Assembly (NCBI GenBank): GCA_963676605.2
Contig: CAXXSP010000013.1
Coordinates: 1-42,936, forward strand
Length of the DNA stretch: 42,936 nucleotides
Source of the DNA: SABI01 sp963676605
GTDB taxonomy: Bacteria > Spirochaetota > Spirochaetia > Sphaerochaetales > Sphaerochaetaceae
Direction of reading: 5' to 3'
Shown: positions 33,323-42,936 of the stretch, in pieces
How positions within the stretch are numbered: the stretch's first letter is position 1
Layout: every line of letters starts with the position of its first letter
Position numbers and translations under genes: made by a program
Notes under the pieces: model-generated
The model's database searches: none
What the model was told of the DNA's origin: nothing
What the model saw: only the letters and a program-made list of their open reading frames with translations

Positions 33323-35455
33323 ATATTAAACCAGATTGATTATTCAAAGACGTCATTGATTGATGTATATGGTTGAAAACTGTTTCAGCGATACAGTGAT
33401 GAAAGAAAGACTGCCGAAGAATGTCTACAAGGAAGTCGTAGCTGTTCAGAATGGCGGCAAGACCCTTTCCAAGGAAGCTGCAGAGGTTGTTGCGAATGCA
33501 ATGAAGGACTGGGCGCTTGAGAAGGGAGCGACTCACTTCACTCACTGGTTCCAGCCACTCACCGGTCTTACCGCCAGAGAAGCATGACTCATTCATCTCT
33601 CCCAACGGTGACGGTTCCGTCGTCCTTGAATTCTCCGGTAAGGAACTCATCCAGGGTGAACCTGATGCATCCTCTTTTCCCAACGGCGGCCTGAGGGGCA
33701 ACCTTCGAAGCCCGCGGTTATACTGCCTGGGATACAGCTTCTCCCGCCTTCATCAAGGAGAGCGGCGGGAGTCAAGACCCTTACCATTCCTACCGCGTTC
33801 TTCTCCTACACCGGTGAAGCTCTCGATAAGAAGGTGCCTCTCCTGAGATCGATGGTTGTCCATTAATACGGAAGCTCTCAAGGTTCTCCGTCTTCTGGGG
33901 TAATACAACAGCCACAAAAATCAACGTCAATGTAGGTCCAGAACAGGAATATTTCCTCATCGACGAAGAGTTCTACAATAAGAGACCCGACCTTAAGCTC
34001 GCAGGACGCACCGTGTTCGGACGGTATGAGTGCAAAGGGTCAGGAGATGGATGATCACTATTTCGGAGCTATCAAGGAGAGAGTCAATGTCTTCATGAAA
34101 GAACTCAACTCAGCTCTCTGGAAGCTCGGTATCTCGGCTAAGACACAGCATAATGAAGTGGCACCCAACCAGTTCGAAATCGCTACAATCTATGCTTCCG
34201 CAAATATCTCAGTCGATACCAACCAGCTCGTCATGGAGATCATCAAGAACGTCGCACAGCACCACGGTATGGTCGCACTCCTCCATGAGAAACCCTTCGC
34301 AGGTGTAAACGGAAGCGGCAAGCACAACAACTGGTCCATCTCAACCGATGACGGACAGAACCTCCTCAGCCCCGGCGACAGCCCGGCAGAGAACGTTCAG
34401 TTCCTCCTCTTCCTCACCTCCCTGATCAAGGCAGTCGATACCTACTCGGTTCTTCTCCGCCTCTCAGCCGCTACAAGCGGAAACGATCACAGACTCGGAG
34501 CGAACGAAGCTCCTCCAGCCATCATCTCCATGTACCTTGGAGACATGCTCAGCGAAGTGCTCGAGGCGATCGCTGATGACAAGGAGCTTGTGAAGAAAGA
34601 CGGAAAGCTCATGCAGCTCGGTCTGACCACCATTCCTTCCTTCCCCCTCGATGATACCGATAGAAACAGAACAAGTCCGTTCGCCTTCACCGGGAACAAG
34701 TTCGAGTTCAGAATGGTCGGTTCCTCACAGTCACTGGCTGGACCCCAACACGATGCTCAACGGTGCGGTCGCTGAAGTCCTCAGTGAAGTCTCAGCCCGC
34801 CTGGAAGCCTCCGACGATGTGCTCTCTGAAGCAAAGAAGATTATCAAGGAATTCTATGCAGCTCACAAGAGAGTCATCTTCAACGGTAACGGCTACTCTG
34901 ATGAATGGGTGGCGGAAGCTGAGAAGAGAGGTCTTCCCAACCTGACGAACACGGTCGAGGCAATCAGTCACCTCTGTGATCCCGAGTATGTCGAACTCCT
35001 TTCCAAGCACAAGATCCTCAGCAAGGATGAGCTTGATTCACGCAAGGAGATCTACCTTGAGACCTATGTGAAACAGATCAATATCGAAGGTTCCCTCATG
35101 GTTGAGATGTCTACCGGCAAGATGGTCCCTGCGGCAAACCGCTACCTCACCGAACTGCTCTCAAGCATCGCAACACAGAAAGAACTTCGGTATCAAGGCC
35201 ACTGAACTTGAGAAGGTCGCTCATGAGCTGGCAAGCACCATCGACTCGACCCTCTCCAATGCCAAGGCCCTTGAGAGTCAGCTTAAGAAAGCTGCTGAGC
35301 ACGAGGATGAAATCCTCGACCATGCCCGCTTTACCTACGATCACGTAGTAAAGGCAATGGAAGCCCTCAGGGAATCGGGAGACCGGCTTGAAAAACTGAC
35401 AGATAAAGCGTACTGGCCGTATCCGACCTACGAGGATATGCTCTTTACACTCTAG
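33323..35455 (+). CDS. glnA: Glutamine synthetase type III (frame broken about nine times)
   Basis: The large (about 700-residue) type III glutamine synthetase, combining glutamate and ammonia with ATP. Fragments join into the family's sequence: ATHFTHWFQPLTGLTA, DGSVVLEFSGKELIQGEPDA, GPEQEYFLIDEEF, GQEMDDHYFGAIKERV, AKTQHNEVAPNQFE, LLHEKPFAGVNGSGKHNNWS, and the C-terminal YWPYPTYEDMLFTL. Breaks, each one extra base, lie at about 33373, 33576, 33695, 33767, 33860, 33897, 34023, 34743 and 35179, most in runs of the same base. The frame of the conserved N-terminus (LNQIDYSKTSLIDVYG) has no ATG/GTG/TTG; ATA 33323 lies 9 bp after AGGAG. The true start may be lost or misread. It is transcribed from a sigma-54 promoter. 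Confidence 0.9.
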
Positions 35456-35476
35456 AACATCTACTGAATATAAAGA

Positions 35477-35538
35477 GAGCTTCCGAAAGGGAGCTCAGAG
35501 CCCCCGGCAAGGGGGGCTCGATGCCCCTCCGGGGGCAT
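35477..35538 (+). repeat. Three tandem hairpins between glnA and gltB
   Basis: GAGCTTCC-GAAA-GGGAGCTC (35477-35496), GAGCCCCC/GGGGGCTC (35498-35519) and ATGCCCC/GGGGCAT (35521-35538) follow each other with almost no spacing and no T run. They may block exonucleases, attenuate, or end transcription weakly. Confidence 0.65.
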
Positions 35539-35557
35539 GAACGATAAGGAGAAACTA

Positions 35558-38500
35558 TTGCAGGAAACAGTAAGCGGACAAGGAATTGAGCAGCTCCGTG
35601 CTCAGACCATGCAGCAAGGTGGTTATGGCCTGTACCGTACCAGTTTCGACATGACAACTGCGGTGTGGGATTCATCGCCCATATGGACGGGAATCCAAGA
35701 CATTCAATCGTATCCGACGGACTGCAGGTCCTGAGGAATCTTCAACACAGAGGGGCCGTCGGCGGTGATCAGAAGACCGGTGACGGCGCCGGTATCATGA
35801 CCCAGATACCACACGATTTCTTCAAGAAAACTGTTTCCGGTATGAGTCTTCCCGAGAAAGGCAGCTATGCTGTCGGTATGGCCTTTTTCCCCCATGCCTG
35901 TGATACCGATGCCTATAAGAAATCGATAGAACTGAGTGTGGAGAGCAGAGGCTTTGCACTTCTCGGCTGGAGAGAAGTTCCGGTAGACTCCGAGGGACTC
36001 GGCGAACTCGCACTGACCACAGAGCCGGGTATTCACCAGTTCTTCATTACCCATGAGTCACTCCGCGGCGACGCTCTTCAGCGTCAGCTCTACGTACTCA
36101 GACGTCTGATCGAGAAGAACGTCGAGGAAGTGCTCGGCGGAAAGGAACAGTTCTACATCTGTTCTCTCTCCTCTTCTGTTATTGTATATAAGGGAATGCT
36201 CACAGGAGATCAGGTCGAACCCTACTATCCTGATCTGAGAAGCAAGGAGTATGTGAGTGCGTTCGCAATCATCCACTCCCGGTTCAGCACGAATACCCTT
36301 CCCCAAGTGGCGTCTGGCTCAGCCGTTCCGCTACCTCGCGCACAACGGTGAGATCAATACGCTCAAGGGTAATATCAATCGGCAGAAGGCGAGAGAGGGG
36401 TACATGACCTCGAAAGTCCTCGGCGATGATGTAAAGCACGTGGTTCCTGTCATCGATGAGAGCGGAAGTGACTCCGCCGTCTTCGACAACGTACTCGAGC
36501 TGTTCACCATGGCCGGTAGGAGCATCCCGCACGTCATGATGATGATGATCCCTGAAGCCTACTCACCTGAGATCCAGATGAGTGCCGACAAGAGAGCGTT
36601 CTACGAATACCATTCTCCCATCATGGAACCCTGGGACGGTCCTGCCGCCGTCGTTTTTACAGACGGACGGTTTATCGGGGCAACTCTAGACAGGAACGGA
36701 CTGCGTCCCGCACGGTACACCGTGATGAAGGACGGTCTCATCGTCCTCGCATCGGAGACCGGTGTTGTCGACCTTCCCGCCTCAGAGGTGAGAATGAAGG
36801 GTCGTCTTCATCCCGGAAAGATGTTCCTCGTAGACCTCGAGCAGCACCGCATCATTCCCGATAATGTCATCAAGTCGAGACTCTCACGTCAGAATCCCTA
36901 TCGCAGATGGGTAAAGAATACCAGAGTCGAGCTGAGAGGTCTGTTCGCACCCTCCGGTGTCCACCGGATGGAGGAGCAGGAACTGCTTGAGAAGCAGGTT
37001 CTCTTCGGATACACCGATGAGGATATGAAGACGATCATCCGTCCCATGGCAAACCAGGGCCAGGAAGCGATCGGCTCGATGGGAAATGATACAGGACTTG
37101 CAGTCCTCTCCGATCACAGTGAGCTCCTCTTCTCCTACTTCAAGCAGCAGTTCGCACAGGTGACCAATCCACCAATCGACCCCCTCAGAGAGCAGCTGAT
37201 GATGTCTCTTGAGTCTTTCATTGAAAATGAGACGAATCCTCTCGATGAAGACCAGAGCCAGTACCGCTCCTTCAAGCTTCCGCACCCGGTTCTCACTTCA
37301 CGTGATATCTCGAAGATCAGAGATAATCCCCATCCGGAGCTCAAGTATGCGGACATTGACATCACCTACACTCCCGATGATACGGGGAAGGCGATGGAGA
37401 ATGCCCTCGAAGCTGTCTGCGCGAAAGCGGAGCAGCTTGCCGAGGAAGGAATCTCCCTGATGATCCTCACTGATAAGGGTGCAGGAGCCGGCAGGGCCCC
37501 GATCCCTTCTCTCCTGGCCGTTTCGGCGCTGCACCAGCACATGCTGCGCAGACACCTGAGAGGAAGAGTCGGTATTATCGTGGAGGCAGGTGATGTAAGG
37601 GAAGTCTTCCATTACGCACTCCACCTCGCCTTCGGCTGTGACGCTATCTGTCCCTACGTCGCTTTCGCTACCGTGCGTGCACTTGCCGAGAAGGGCTCAC
37701 TTGATAATCCCTCTCCCGAGATAGCATCGGACAATTATGTGAAGGCTATCAAGAAAGGTCTCCTGAAGACCTTCTCCCGCCATGGGTATCTCGACCCCTC
37801 CACAGTTTCTTCAACACCCAGATCTTCGAAGCCGTCGGACTTTCCGATGAGGTTGTTGAACGGTACTTCACCGGTACGATCTCACGAATCGGCGGAGCCG
37901 GTCTGAGTGAACTCTCCTGGGATGTCGAGCAGCGCCTTGCGAAGGCCTATCCTGCAGACGGACGCAAGGCGAAACTGAGAGAGGTGGGAGGTTCCTACCG
38001 GTTACAGACCGAACAGCGAACCGCACTACTGGTCTCCTGATGCGATCCGTCTCCTGCAGTCGGCCACCCGTCAGAAGTCATATGATATCTTCAAGCAGTT
38101 CACCTCTGTGATGGATGCTTCCTACCGTACCAACGGTGAACTCCGCGGACTCCTCGATTTCAAGCAGGGAACGCCTGTCTCCATCGATGAGGTTGAACCC
38201 GTCGAGGCTATCACGAAGCGTTTCGTTTCTGCCGCGATGTCGATCGGGTCGATCGGCAAGGAAGCACATGAGACGGTCGCCATCGCGATGAACCGCCTCG
38301 GTGCGAAGAGTAACAGCGGCGAGGGCGGTGAAGACCCCATCCGCAGTATTCCTCTCGAGAACGGCGATTCAATGAGAAGCCGCATCAAGCAGGTCGCCTC
38401 TGGACGTTTCGGTGTAACCGCCGAATACATCATGAGTGCCGATGAACTGCAGATCAAGATGGCTCAGGGAGCAAAGCCCGGTGAAGGAGGTCAGCTGCCC

Positions 38501-40144
38501 GGCAAGAAGGTTTCCGAATACATTGCGAAGATCCGTCACACCACACCCGGTGTGACCCTGATCTCTCCTCCTCCCCACCACGATATCTACTCGATCGAGG
38601 ATCTTGCACAGCTGATCCACGACCTCAGAAGCGTCAATCCTTCTGCCGAGGTCTCGGTCAAGCTGGTCAGTGAACCGGGAGTCGGTACTATCGCGAGCGG
38701 AGTATCGAAGGCGAAAGCTGACAGAGTGATTATCTCCGGACAGAATGGCGGTACAGGAGCATCACCTCTCACCGCTATCCGTCATGCGGGACTCCCCTGG
38801 GAGCTCGGCCTTGCCGAGACCCAGCAGGCTCTTATCCCTCAACAAGCTGAGAAGCCAGATCATCGTCCAGACCGACGGACACCTGAAGACCGGACGTGAC
38901 CTTGCAATAGCAACCCTCCTCGGTGCCGAGGAGTACGGGTTCGGTACCTCTCTGCTGATCACCCTCGGGTGTATCATGATGAGAAAGTGCCACCTGAACA
39001 CCTGTCCCTTCGGAGTTGCTACTCAGGATCCTGAACTCCGCAAGCTCTTCAGAGGAAAAGCAGAGTTCATCATCGAATTCCTCCGCTATGTCGCACAGGA
39101 ATTCAGAGAGTATATGGCGATGCTCGGATTCAGGACTGTCGAAGAGATGGTCGGCCGGGTCGATATGCTGCGCTACATCCCCAACGGGGAGAAGAAGAAG
39201 GCAGCAGGCCTCCGTCTGGATGCGATCCTTGCTGCAGATCACCTGAAACAGGATGTTCCCCTTCACTTCGAGAAGGTTGGTGACAGACCGGGACTCTCCC
39301 GCTTCGACCAGGTTATCGAGAAGGATCTCAAGAAGTTCTGGGGAAAAGCGGAGAAGACCAGCATTTCTCTCGATGTGAACAACCGTGACCGCACGATCGG
39401 TGCAACCCTCAGCGGTAAGGTCGTCTCCACCTTCGGTCCCGAAGGGCTCGACGATGATACGCTCACCTTCAACCTCAGCGGAGCAGTCGGACAGAGTTTC
39501 GGTGCCTTCCTCGCCAAGGGCGTGACGCTGAACCTCACCGGTGAAGCGAACGACTACCTCGGAAAGGGTATGAGCGGTGGTAAGATCATCGTGGTTCCTC
39601 CTGCGGATTCGAAGATTCCTGCAGAGAAGAATATCATTACCCGGTAACGTTATGATGTACGGTGCCACAAGCGGTAAGTCCTTCATAAACGGTATGGCCG
39701 GAGAACGCTTCTGTGTACGTAACAGCGGCGGAACCGCAGTCGTCGAGGGAGTGGGGGACCACGGTTGTGAGTACATGACCGGCGGTACTGTCGTCATTCT
39801 CGGAGAGACCGGGAAGAACTTCGCCGCAGGTATGAGCGGCGGAATCGCCTATGTGTATGACCCCTCCGAACAGTTCGACTCGAGGTGTAACCTCGACATG
39901 GTCGAGCTCGAGGGTGTATGGGATATGAAGGACCAGAAGATTCTGAAAGGTCTTATTCAGGAACACTATGATGCAACCGGAAGTGTTGTCGCCCAGGATA
40001 TCCTGGAGAACTGGGAGGTCCCAGTACCCGCAGTTCGTCAAGGTCGTACCGGTTGAATACCGGAAGGTCCTTGAGAGGATCAGTCTCAATGAGAACCGGG
40101 ATGACGAGACGATGAGTGTTACTGAGGAGGTATTCAATGGGTAA
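35558..40144 (+). CDS. gltB: Glutamate synthase large subunit (frame broken about eight times)
   Basis: About 1,520 residues once joined. A leader of about 36 residues precedes the amidotransferase Cys in DNCGVGFIAHMDG (new N-terminal nucleophile after processing). Further parts are LAHNGEINTLKGNINRQ, the FMN-binding synthase domain with AKPGEGGQLPGKKVS and SGQNGGTGASPL, the 3Fe-4S cysteines in CIMMRKCHLNTCPFG, and a C-terminal GXGXG-type domain (GGTAVVEGVGDHGCEYMTGG). One base is missing near 35650; single extra bases lie at about 36301, 37780, 37795, 38002, 38836, 39640 and 40020. Start chosen at TTG 35558 after AAGGAG; ATG 35537 lies in a hairpin. The stop overlaps gltD by 8 bp. Confidence 0.92.
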
Positions 40145-41549
40145 GCAAGACGGCTTTCTTACGATAGATAGAAAGGACGCTGAATATCGTCCTGTAAAGG
40201 ACAGGATCAAAGACTTTGATCCTGTAGACACGATGCTCCCTCCTGAAGAAGTACGGATCCAGTCGGACCGCTGTATGGACTGCGGAGTCCCGTTCTGTTC
40301 CATGTACGGCTGTCCTCTCGGGAACCGTATCCCCGACTATTCCGATCTGATCGGACGCGGGATGTGGAAGGAAGCACTCGATCTCCTCGAGTCCACAAAC
40401 AACTTCCCCGAGATCACCGGACGGATCTGTCCGGCTCTCTGTGAAGCTTCCTGTACGCTCAGCGTGGATTTCGGCGCGAATACCTGTGAAGAGATCGAGC
40501 TCGCCATCGCCGAGATGGGGTGGAGAAACGGCTGGGTCGTTCCCGATATCGCACCGGTAAAGACCGGAAAGCGCGTGGCGGTGATCGGTTCAGGTCCTGC
40601 AGGTCTCGCAGCTGCTCAGCAGCTTGCCCGTAAGGGACATGAAGTTGTTGTATTCGAGAAATCTGACCGTATCGGCGGTCTGATGATGTACGGAATCCCC
40701 AACTTCAAACTCGAAAAGAGCATAATCGAACGACGCCTCGAGCAGATGAGAGCGGAGGGAGTCACCTTCGAAACGGAAGTTGAAGTCGGAAGCGATATCT
40801 CGGCACACTACATTCTCAGCAAGTTCGATGCAGTGGCTATTACGACAGGTACTCCTCTGGCGCGTGACCTTCCGATTCCCGGAAGGGAACAGACGGGTAA
40901 TTCACCTCGCTCTCGAGTATCTGACACAGCAGACGAAGATGGTTCTCGGCGACACGGTCGCTCCCGAGGAGTATATCGATGCGGAGGGTAAGAACGTCGT
41001 TGTCATCGGCGGCGGAGACACGGGAAGTGACTGTGTCGGTACCTCGATCAGACGCGGAGCCAAGTCTGTGACACAGATAGAGCTCCTCCCCAAGCCCCCC
41101 GAAGACAGGATCGCAACAAACCCGTGGCCCGAATGGCCGTTTGTTCTCAGAACCCAGTTCCTCTCATAAAGAGGGCGTTGAGAGACTCTGGTCGATCGGT
41201 TCGAAGGAATTTCTCGGCAAGGAGAGGTGCTGTGAAGCAGCTCTCCTGCGTGAAACTCGAGTGGGAAGGACGTCAGTTCAAGGAGATTCCCGGAAGCGAA
41301 TTCATCCTCGAAGCAGATCTCATCCTCCTCTCCATGGGTTTTGTCCCCTTCAAGGACTCACCGCTGGTTGAAGCCTTCGGCCTTGCTGTAGATGCACGGG
41401 GCAACATCGAAGTGGATACCGAGTACAAGACTTCCGTTGAGAAGATCTTTGCGGCAGGAGACGCCACCACCGGAGCCTCCCTCGTCGTCCGTGCGATTGA
41501 TCACGGCAGACGCTGCGCGGAACAGGTGGATGCCTTCCTGAGCAAGTAA
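40137..41549 (+). CDS. gltD: Glutamate synthase small subunit (frame broken three times)
   Basis: FAD/NADPH-binding subunit that passes electrons to GltB. Joined length is about 470 residues. Cys motifs for 4Fe-4S clusters are CMDCGVPFCSMYGCPLGN and CPALCEASC; the FAD loop is IGSGPAGLAAAQQL, the NADPH loop IGGGDTGSDCVG, and the C-terminal FAD site FAAGDATTGASLVV. Single extra bases break the frame at about 40899 (AA), 41153 (CCC) and 41225. ATG 40137 overlaps the gltB stop, so the two subunits are translationally coupled. GltBD with GlnA forms the GS-GOGAT cycle. Confidence 0.93.
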
Positions 41550-41576
41550 GTCTTCAAGTATTATTGAACAATCTGT

Positions 41577-41602
41577 CACAGCTCTCCGAAAGGGGAGCTG
41601 TG
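41577..41602 (+). terminator. Hairpin after gltD
   Basis: CACAGCTCTCC and GGGGAGCTGTG form an 11-bp stem with a GAAA loop, 28 bp after the stop. No T run follows. The stem and loop closely resemble the first hairpin upstream of gltB. Confidence 0.6.
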
Positions 41603-41765
41603 TTGCGTCCCCCACAAGAGGGGAATCCTCCATACCCTGAAATCTCTTCTCACAGAAGAACGGTTCAGGTCGAAGAGCATGGCCTGTCAAAACTCAGGTG
41701 TACACTTTCTTTTTTCTCTTTTTCTTATTCGGTTTCGTTGCATACCATTATTGTTCTTTCCTCAG

Positions 41766-41794
41766 TTGACAGTTCACGCTTCCTTTCTTATACT
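41766..41794 (+). promoter_or_regulatory. Sigma-70 promoter of csoR-copA
   Basis: TTGACA (41766-41771) and TATACT (41789-41794) are separated by 17 bp, a near-consensus promoter. The start site would be near 41801, inside the operator. Confidence 0.85.
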
Positions 41795-41797
41795 AAA

Positions 41798-41816
41798 TAT
41801 ACCATAGGGGGGTATA
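41798..41816. promoter_or_regulatory. CsoR-type operator
   Basis: The inverted repeat TATACC-N7-GGTATA with a G6 core fits the G/C-tract pseudo-palindromes bound by CsoR-family repressors. It covers the likely transcription start and contains the AGGGGGG that could serve as ribosome site for csoR, so repressor binding would block its own operon. Confidence 0.7.
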
Positions 41817-41818
41817 GT

Positions 41819-42115
41819 ATGGAACATACATGTCATCCGGAAACAGCGCACCATTCGCCCGAGGCGAAGAAAAAGATGATTTCCCGTCTCAGTAGAATCG
41901 AAGGTCAGATTCGCGGAATCGCGAGAATGATCGACAATGATGTCTACTGTGATGACGTCCTGCATCAGTTCATGGCAGTGGATTCTGCACTGATCGGGGT
42001 AAAAACTCAACTGCTTGAAGCACATATGAAAAGCTGCGTGGTTGAGCAGATTAAAGAGGGAAGGGATGAAGTGATCGACGAACTTCTTGTCACGATCAAG
42101 AAGATGACGAAGTAG
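41819..42115 (+). CDS. csoR: CsoR-family copper-sensing repressor
   Basis: A 98-residue all-helical DUF156 repressor. The Cu(I) ligands of CsoR are present as Cys44 (VYCDDVL), His69 and Cys73 (EAHMKSC), the Cys-His-x3-Cys pattern of true copper sensors rather than the FrmR or RcnR types. The N-terminal tail has extra His and Cys (HTCHPETAHH). ATG 41819 directly follows the operator; the ATG at 41564 would add a long unrelated leader. Copper binding should release DNA and allow expression of copA, which starts 11 bp downstream. Confidence 0.93.
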   Translation: MEHTCHPETAHHSPEAKKKMISRLSRIEGQIRGIARMIDNDVYCDDVLHQFMAVDSALIGVKTQLLEAHMKSCVVEQIKEGRDEVIDELLVTIKKMTK

Positions 42116-42126
42116 GAGAGAAAAGA

Positions 42127-42936
42127 ATGGAGACAGTACAGATTCAGGTTGAAGGAATGACGTGTGCTTCCTGTGTCGCCCACGTCGAGAAAGGTATCAA
42201 AGGCGGGAGCGGTATAGATATGGCGGCTGTCAATCTTGCAACCGAGAAGGCGACTGTCAGCTATGATCCTGCCCTCACGAATATCGAAGATATCATAGAG
42301 CACATCCAGGGAGCCGGATACGGCGCACACATAGCGAAAGATGATGAAGAGGCAGAGAAGAAGAAAGCGCAGACAGCGCGTCTCAAGAGAGAGACGATTC
42401 TCTCTGCAGTTCTTGCTTCTCCTCTTGTGCTTGCCATGATTGCGGGGATTGCCGGGATAGAGGCACTGATGTTCCTCCATAATCCCGTTCTCCAGTTCAT
42501 CCTTGCCACCCCTGTCCAGTTCTATATCGGACGGCGTTTCTACCGAACTGCGTGGAAGACCCTGAAGGCAGGAAACCCGGGGATGGACGTACTGGTTGCC
42601 CTCGGCACCAGTGCCGCCTATCTGTTCAGCGTATTCAACGCCTTCTTCGCAGAGCGAGCAGGTGTGGAGTCGGCCGGCCTCTACTTCGAAGCCTCGGCGG
42701 TGATTATCACCCTCGTGCTCTTCGGCAAGTACCTCGAGGATATGGCGAAGGGAAAGACCAGCGAAGCGATCAGGCGCCTCATGGACCTGCAGCCGAAGAG
42801 CGCACGTGTCCGCCGTAACGGTGAAGAGCTGGATCTCCCCCTGAGTGATATCGTCCCCGGAGACCTTGTGCTTGTGAGACCCGGAGAGAGAATCCCGGTG
42901 GACGGCGTGGTGAAGAAAGGTTCCTCGGCAGTCGAT
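42127..42936 (+). CDS. copA: Copper-exporting P1B-type ATPase, N-terminal part (cut by window end)
   Basis: The first 270 residues of a heavy-metal P-type ATPase. An N-terminal metal-binding domain has GMTCASC (Cys13, Cys16), followed by a basic linker and membrane helices (ILSAVLASPLVLAMIAGIAG, TPVQFYIGRRFYRTAWKTLK). GNPGMDVLVALGTSAAYLFS and FGKYLEDMAKGKTSEAI are typical, and the actuator domain begins with SDIVPGDLVLVRPGERIPVDG. The phosphorylation and CPC motifs are outside the window. ATG 42127 follows AGGAGAG. Position behind csoR and the GMTCASC motif point to Cu(I) export rather than zinc or cadmium. The frame is intact. Confidence 0.94.
   Translation, partial: METVQIQVEGMTCASCVAHVEKGIKGGSGIDMAAVNLATEKATVSYDPALTNIEDIIEHIQGAGYGAHIAKDDEEAEKKKAQTARLKRETILSAVLASPLVLAMIAGIAGIEALMFLHNPVLQFILATPVQFYIGRRFYRTAWKTLKAGNPGMDVLVALGTSAAYLFSVFNAFFAERAGVESAGLYFEASAVIITLVLFGKYLEDMAKGKTSEAIRRLMDLQPKSARVRRNGEELDLPLSDIVPGDLVLVRPGERIPVDGVVKKGSSAVD

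Noticed and set aside
35477..35538. Glutamine riboswitch before gltB
   Set aside because: Known glutamine riboswitches (glnA and Downstream-peptide types) have other conserved cores; here I see only three simple hairpins.
38832..39797. Minus-strand frame of 321 codons opposite gltB
   Set aside because: Shadow of the conserved FMN and iron-sulphur region of gltB; it is long only because the real frame is broken nearby.

Overview
The window looks like chromosomal DNA of a spirochaete, most likely a Sphaerochaeta-type or treponeme-related member of Spirochaetota. This is an inference from a FabV-type enoyl reductase as the only enoyl reductase in the fatty-acid cluster, a type III glutamine synthetase, an IS1202/ISNCY-like element of a kind known from treponemes, a DUF4954-like protein and moderate GC. 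No rRNA or tRNA gene was seen to confirm it.

Layout. 1-2.1 kb: the end of a DUF4954-like gene and an unrecognised gene. 2.2-11.4 kb: a complete divergent fatty-acid synthesis locus, accB-accC-accD-accA on the minus strand and fabH-fabD-fabG-fabF-fabZ-fabV on the plus strand, sharing one intergenic region. A 14-bp palindrome there supplies a TTGACA box to both directions. 11.4-15.6 kb: an orphan DNA-repair-type radical SAM protein, a Na/Pi cotransporter with a PhoU-like tail, and a threonine-synthase-like enzyme. 15.6-18.3 kb: an MFS transporter and an FTR1-type iron permease (minus strand), then a 50-residue basic protein. 18.4-20.6 kb: an AAA ATPase/DUF234 gene with a perfect inverted repeat in front and a TnpA-only IS200/IS605 element directly behind. 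20.9-24.4 kb: two linked exported proteins (one with YQNAS repeats, one DUF2202), whose terminator is split by a group II intron, then a 25-residue hydrophobic peptide gene. 24.8-27.1 kb: a Nudix hydrolase and asparagine synthetase B.

27.2-29.7 kb: an IS1202-like element with exact 29-bp target duplications and two small passenger genes, inserted between asnB and a NifA-like activator gene. 29.7-41.5 kb: a nitrogen-assimilation locus: sigma-54 activator, amt, glnB-type PII, type III glnA, gltB and gltD. A good sigma-54 promoter precedes glnA. PII and the activator would sense nitrogen status, Amt brings in ammonium, GlnA and GltBD form the GS-GOGAT cycle, and AsnB next door uses glutamine. 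41.6-42.9 kb: a copper-resistance operon, csoR then copA (cut by the window end), with an operator lying on the promoter start region.

A striking property is a run of about 25-30 single-base indels, mostly one extra base in a mononucleotide run, through nearly every gene between about 25.8 and 41.2 kb, plus one in accD. Conserved protein sequence continues immediately in another frame after each one. This looks more like local sequence error than gene decay, but raw reads are needed to decide. I therefore annotate these as genes with interrupted frames.
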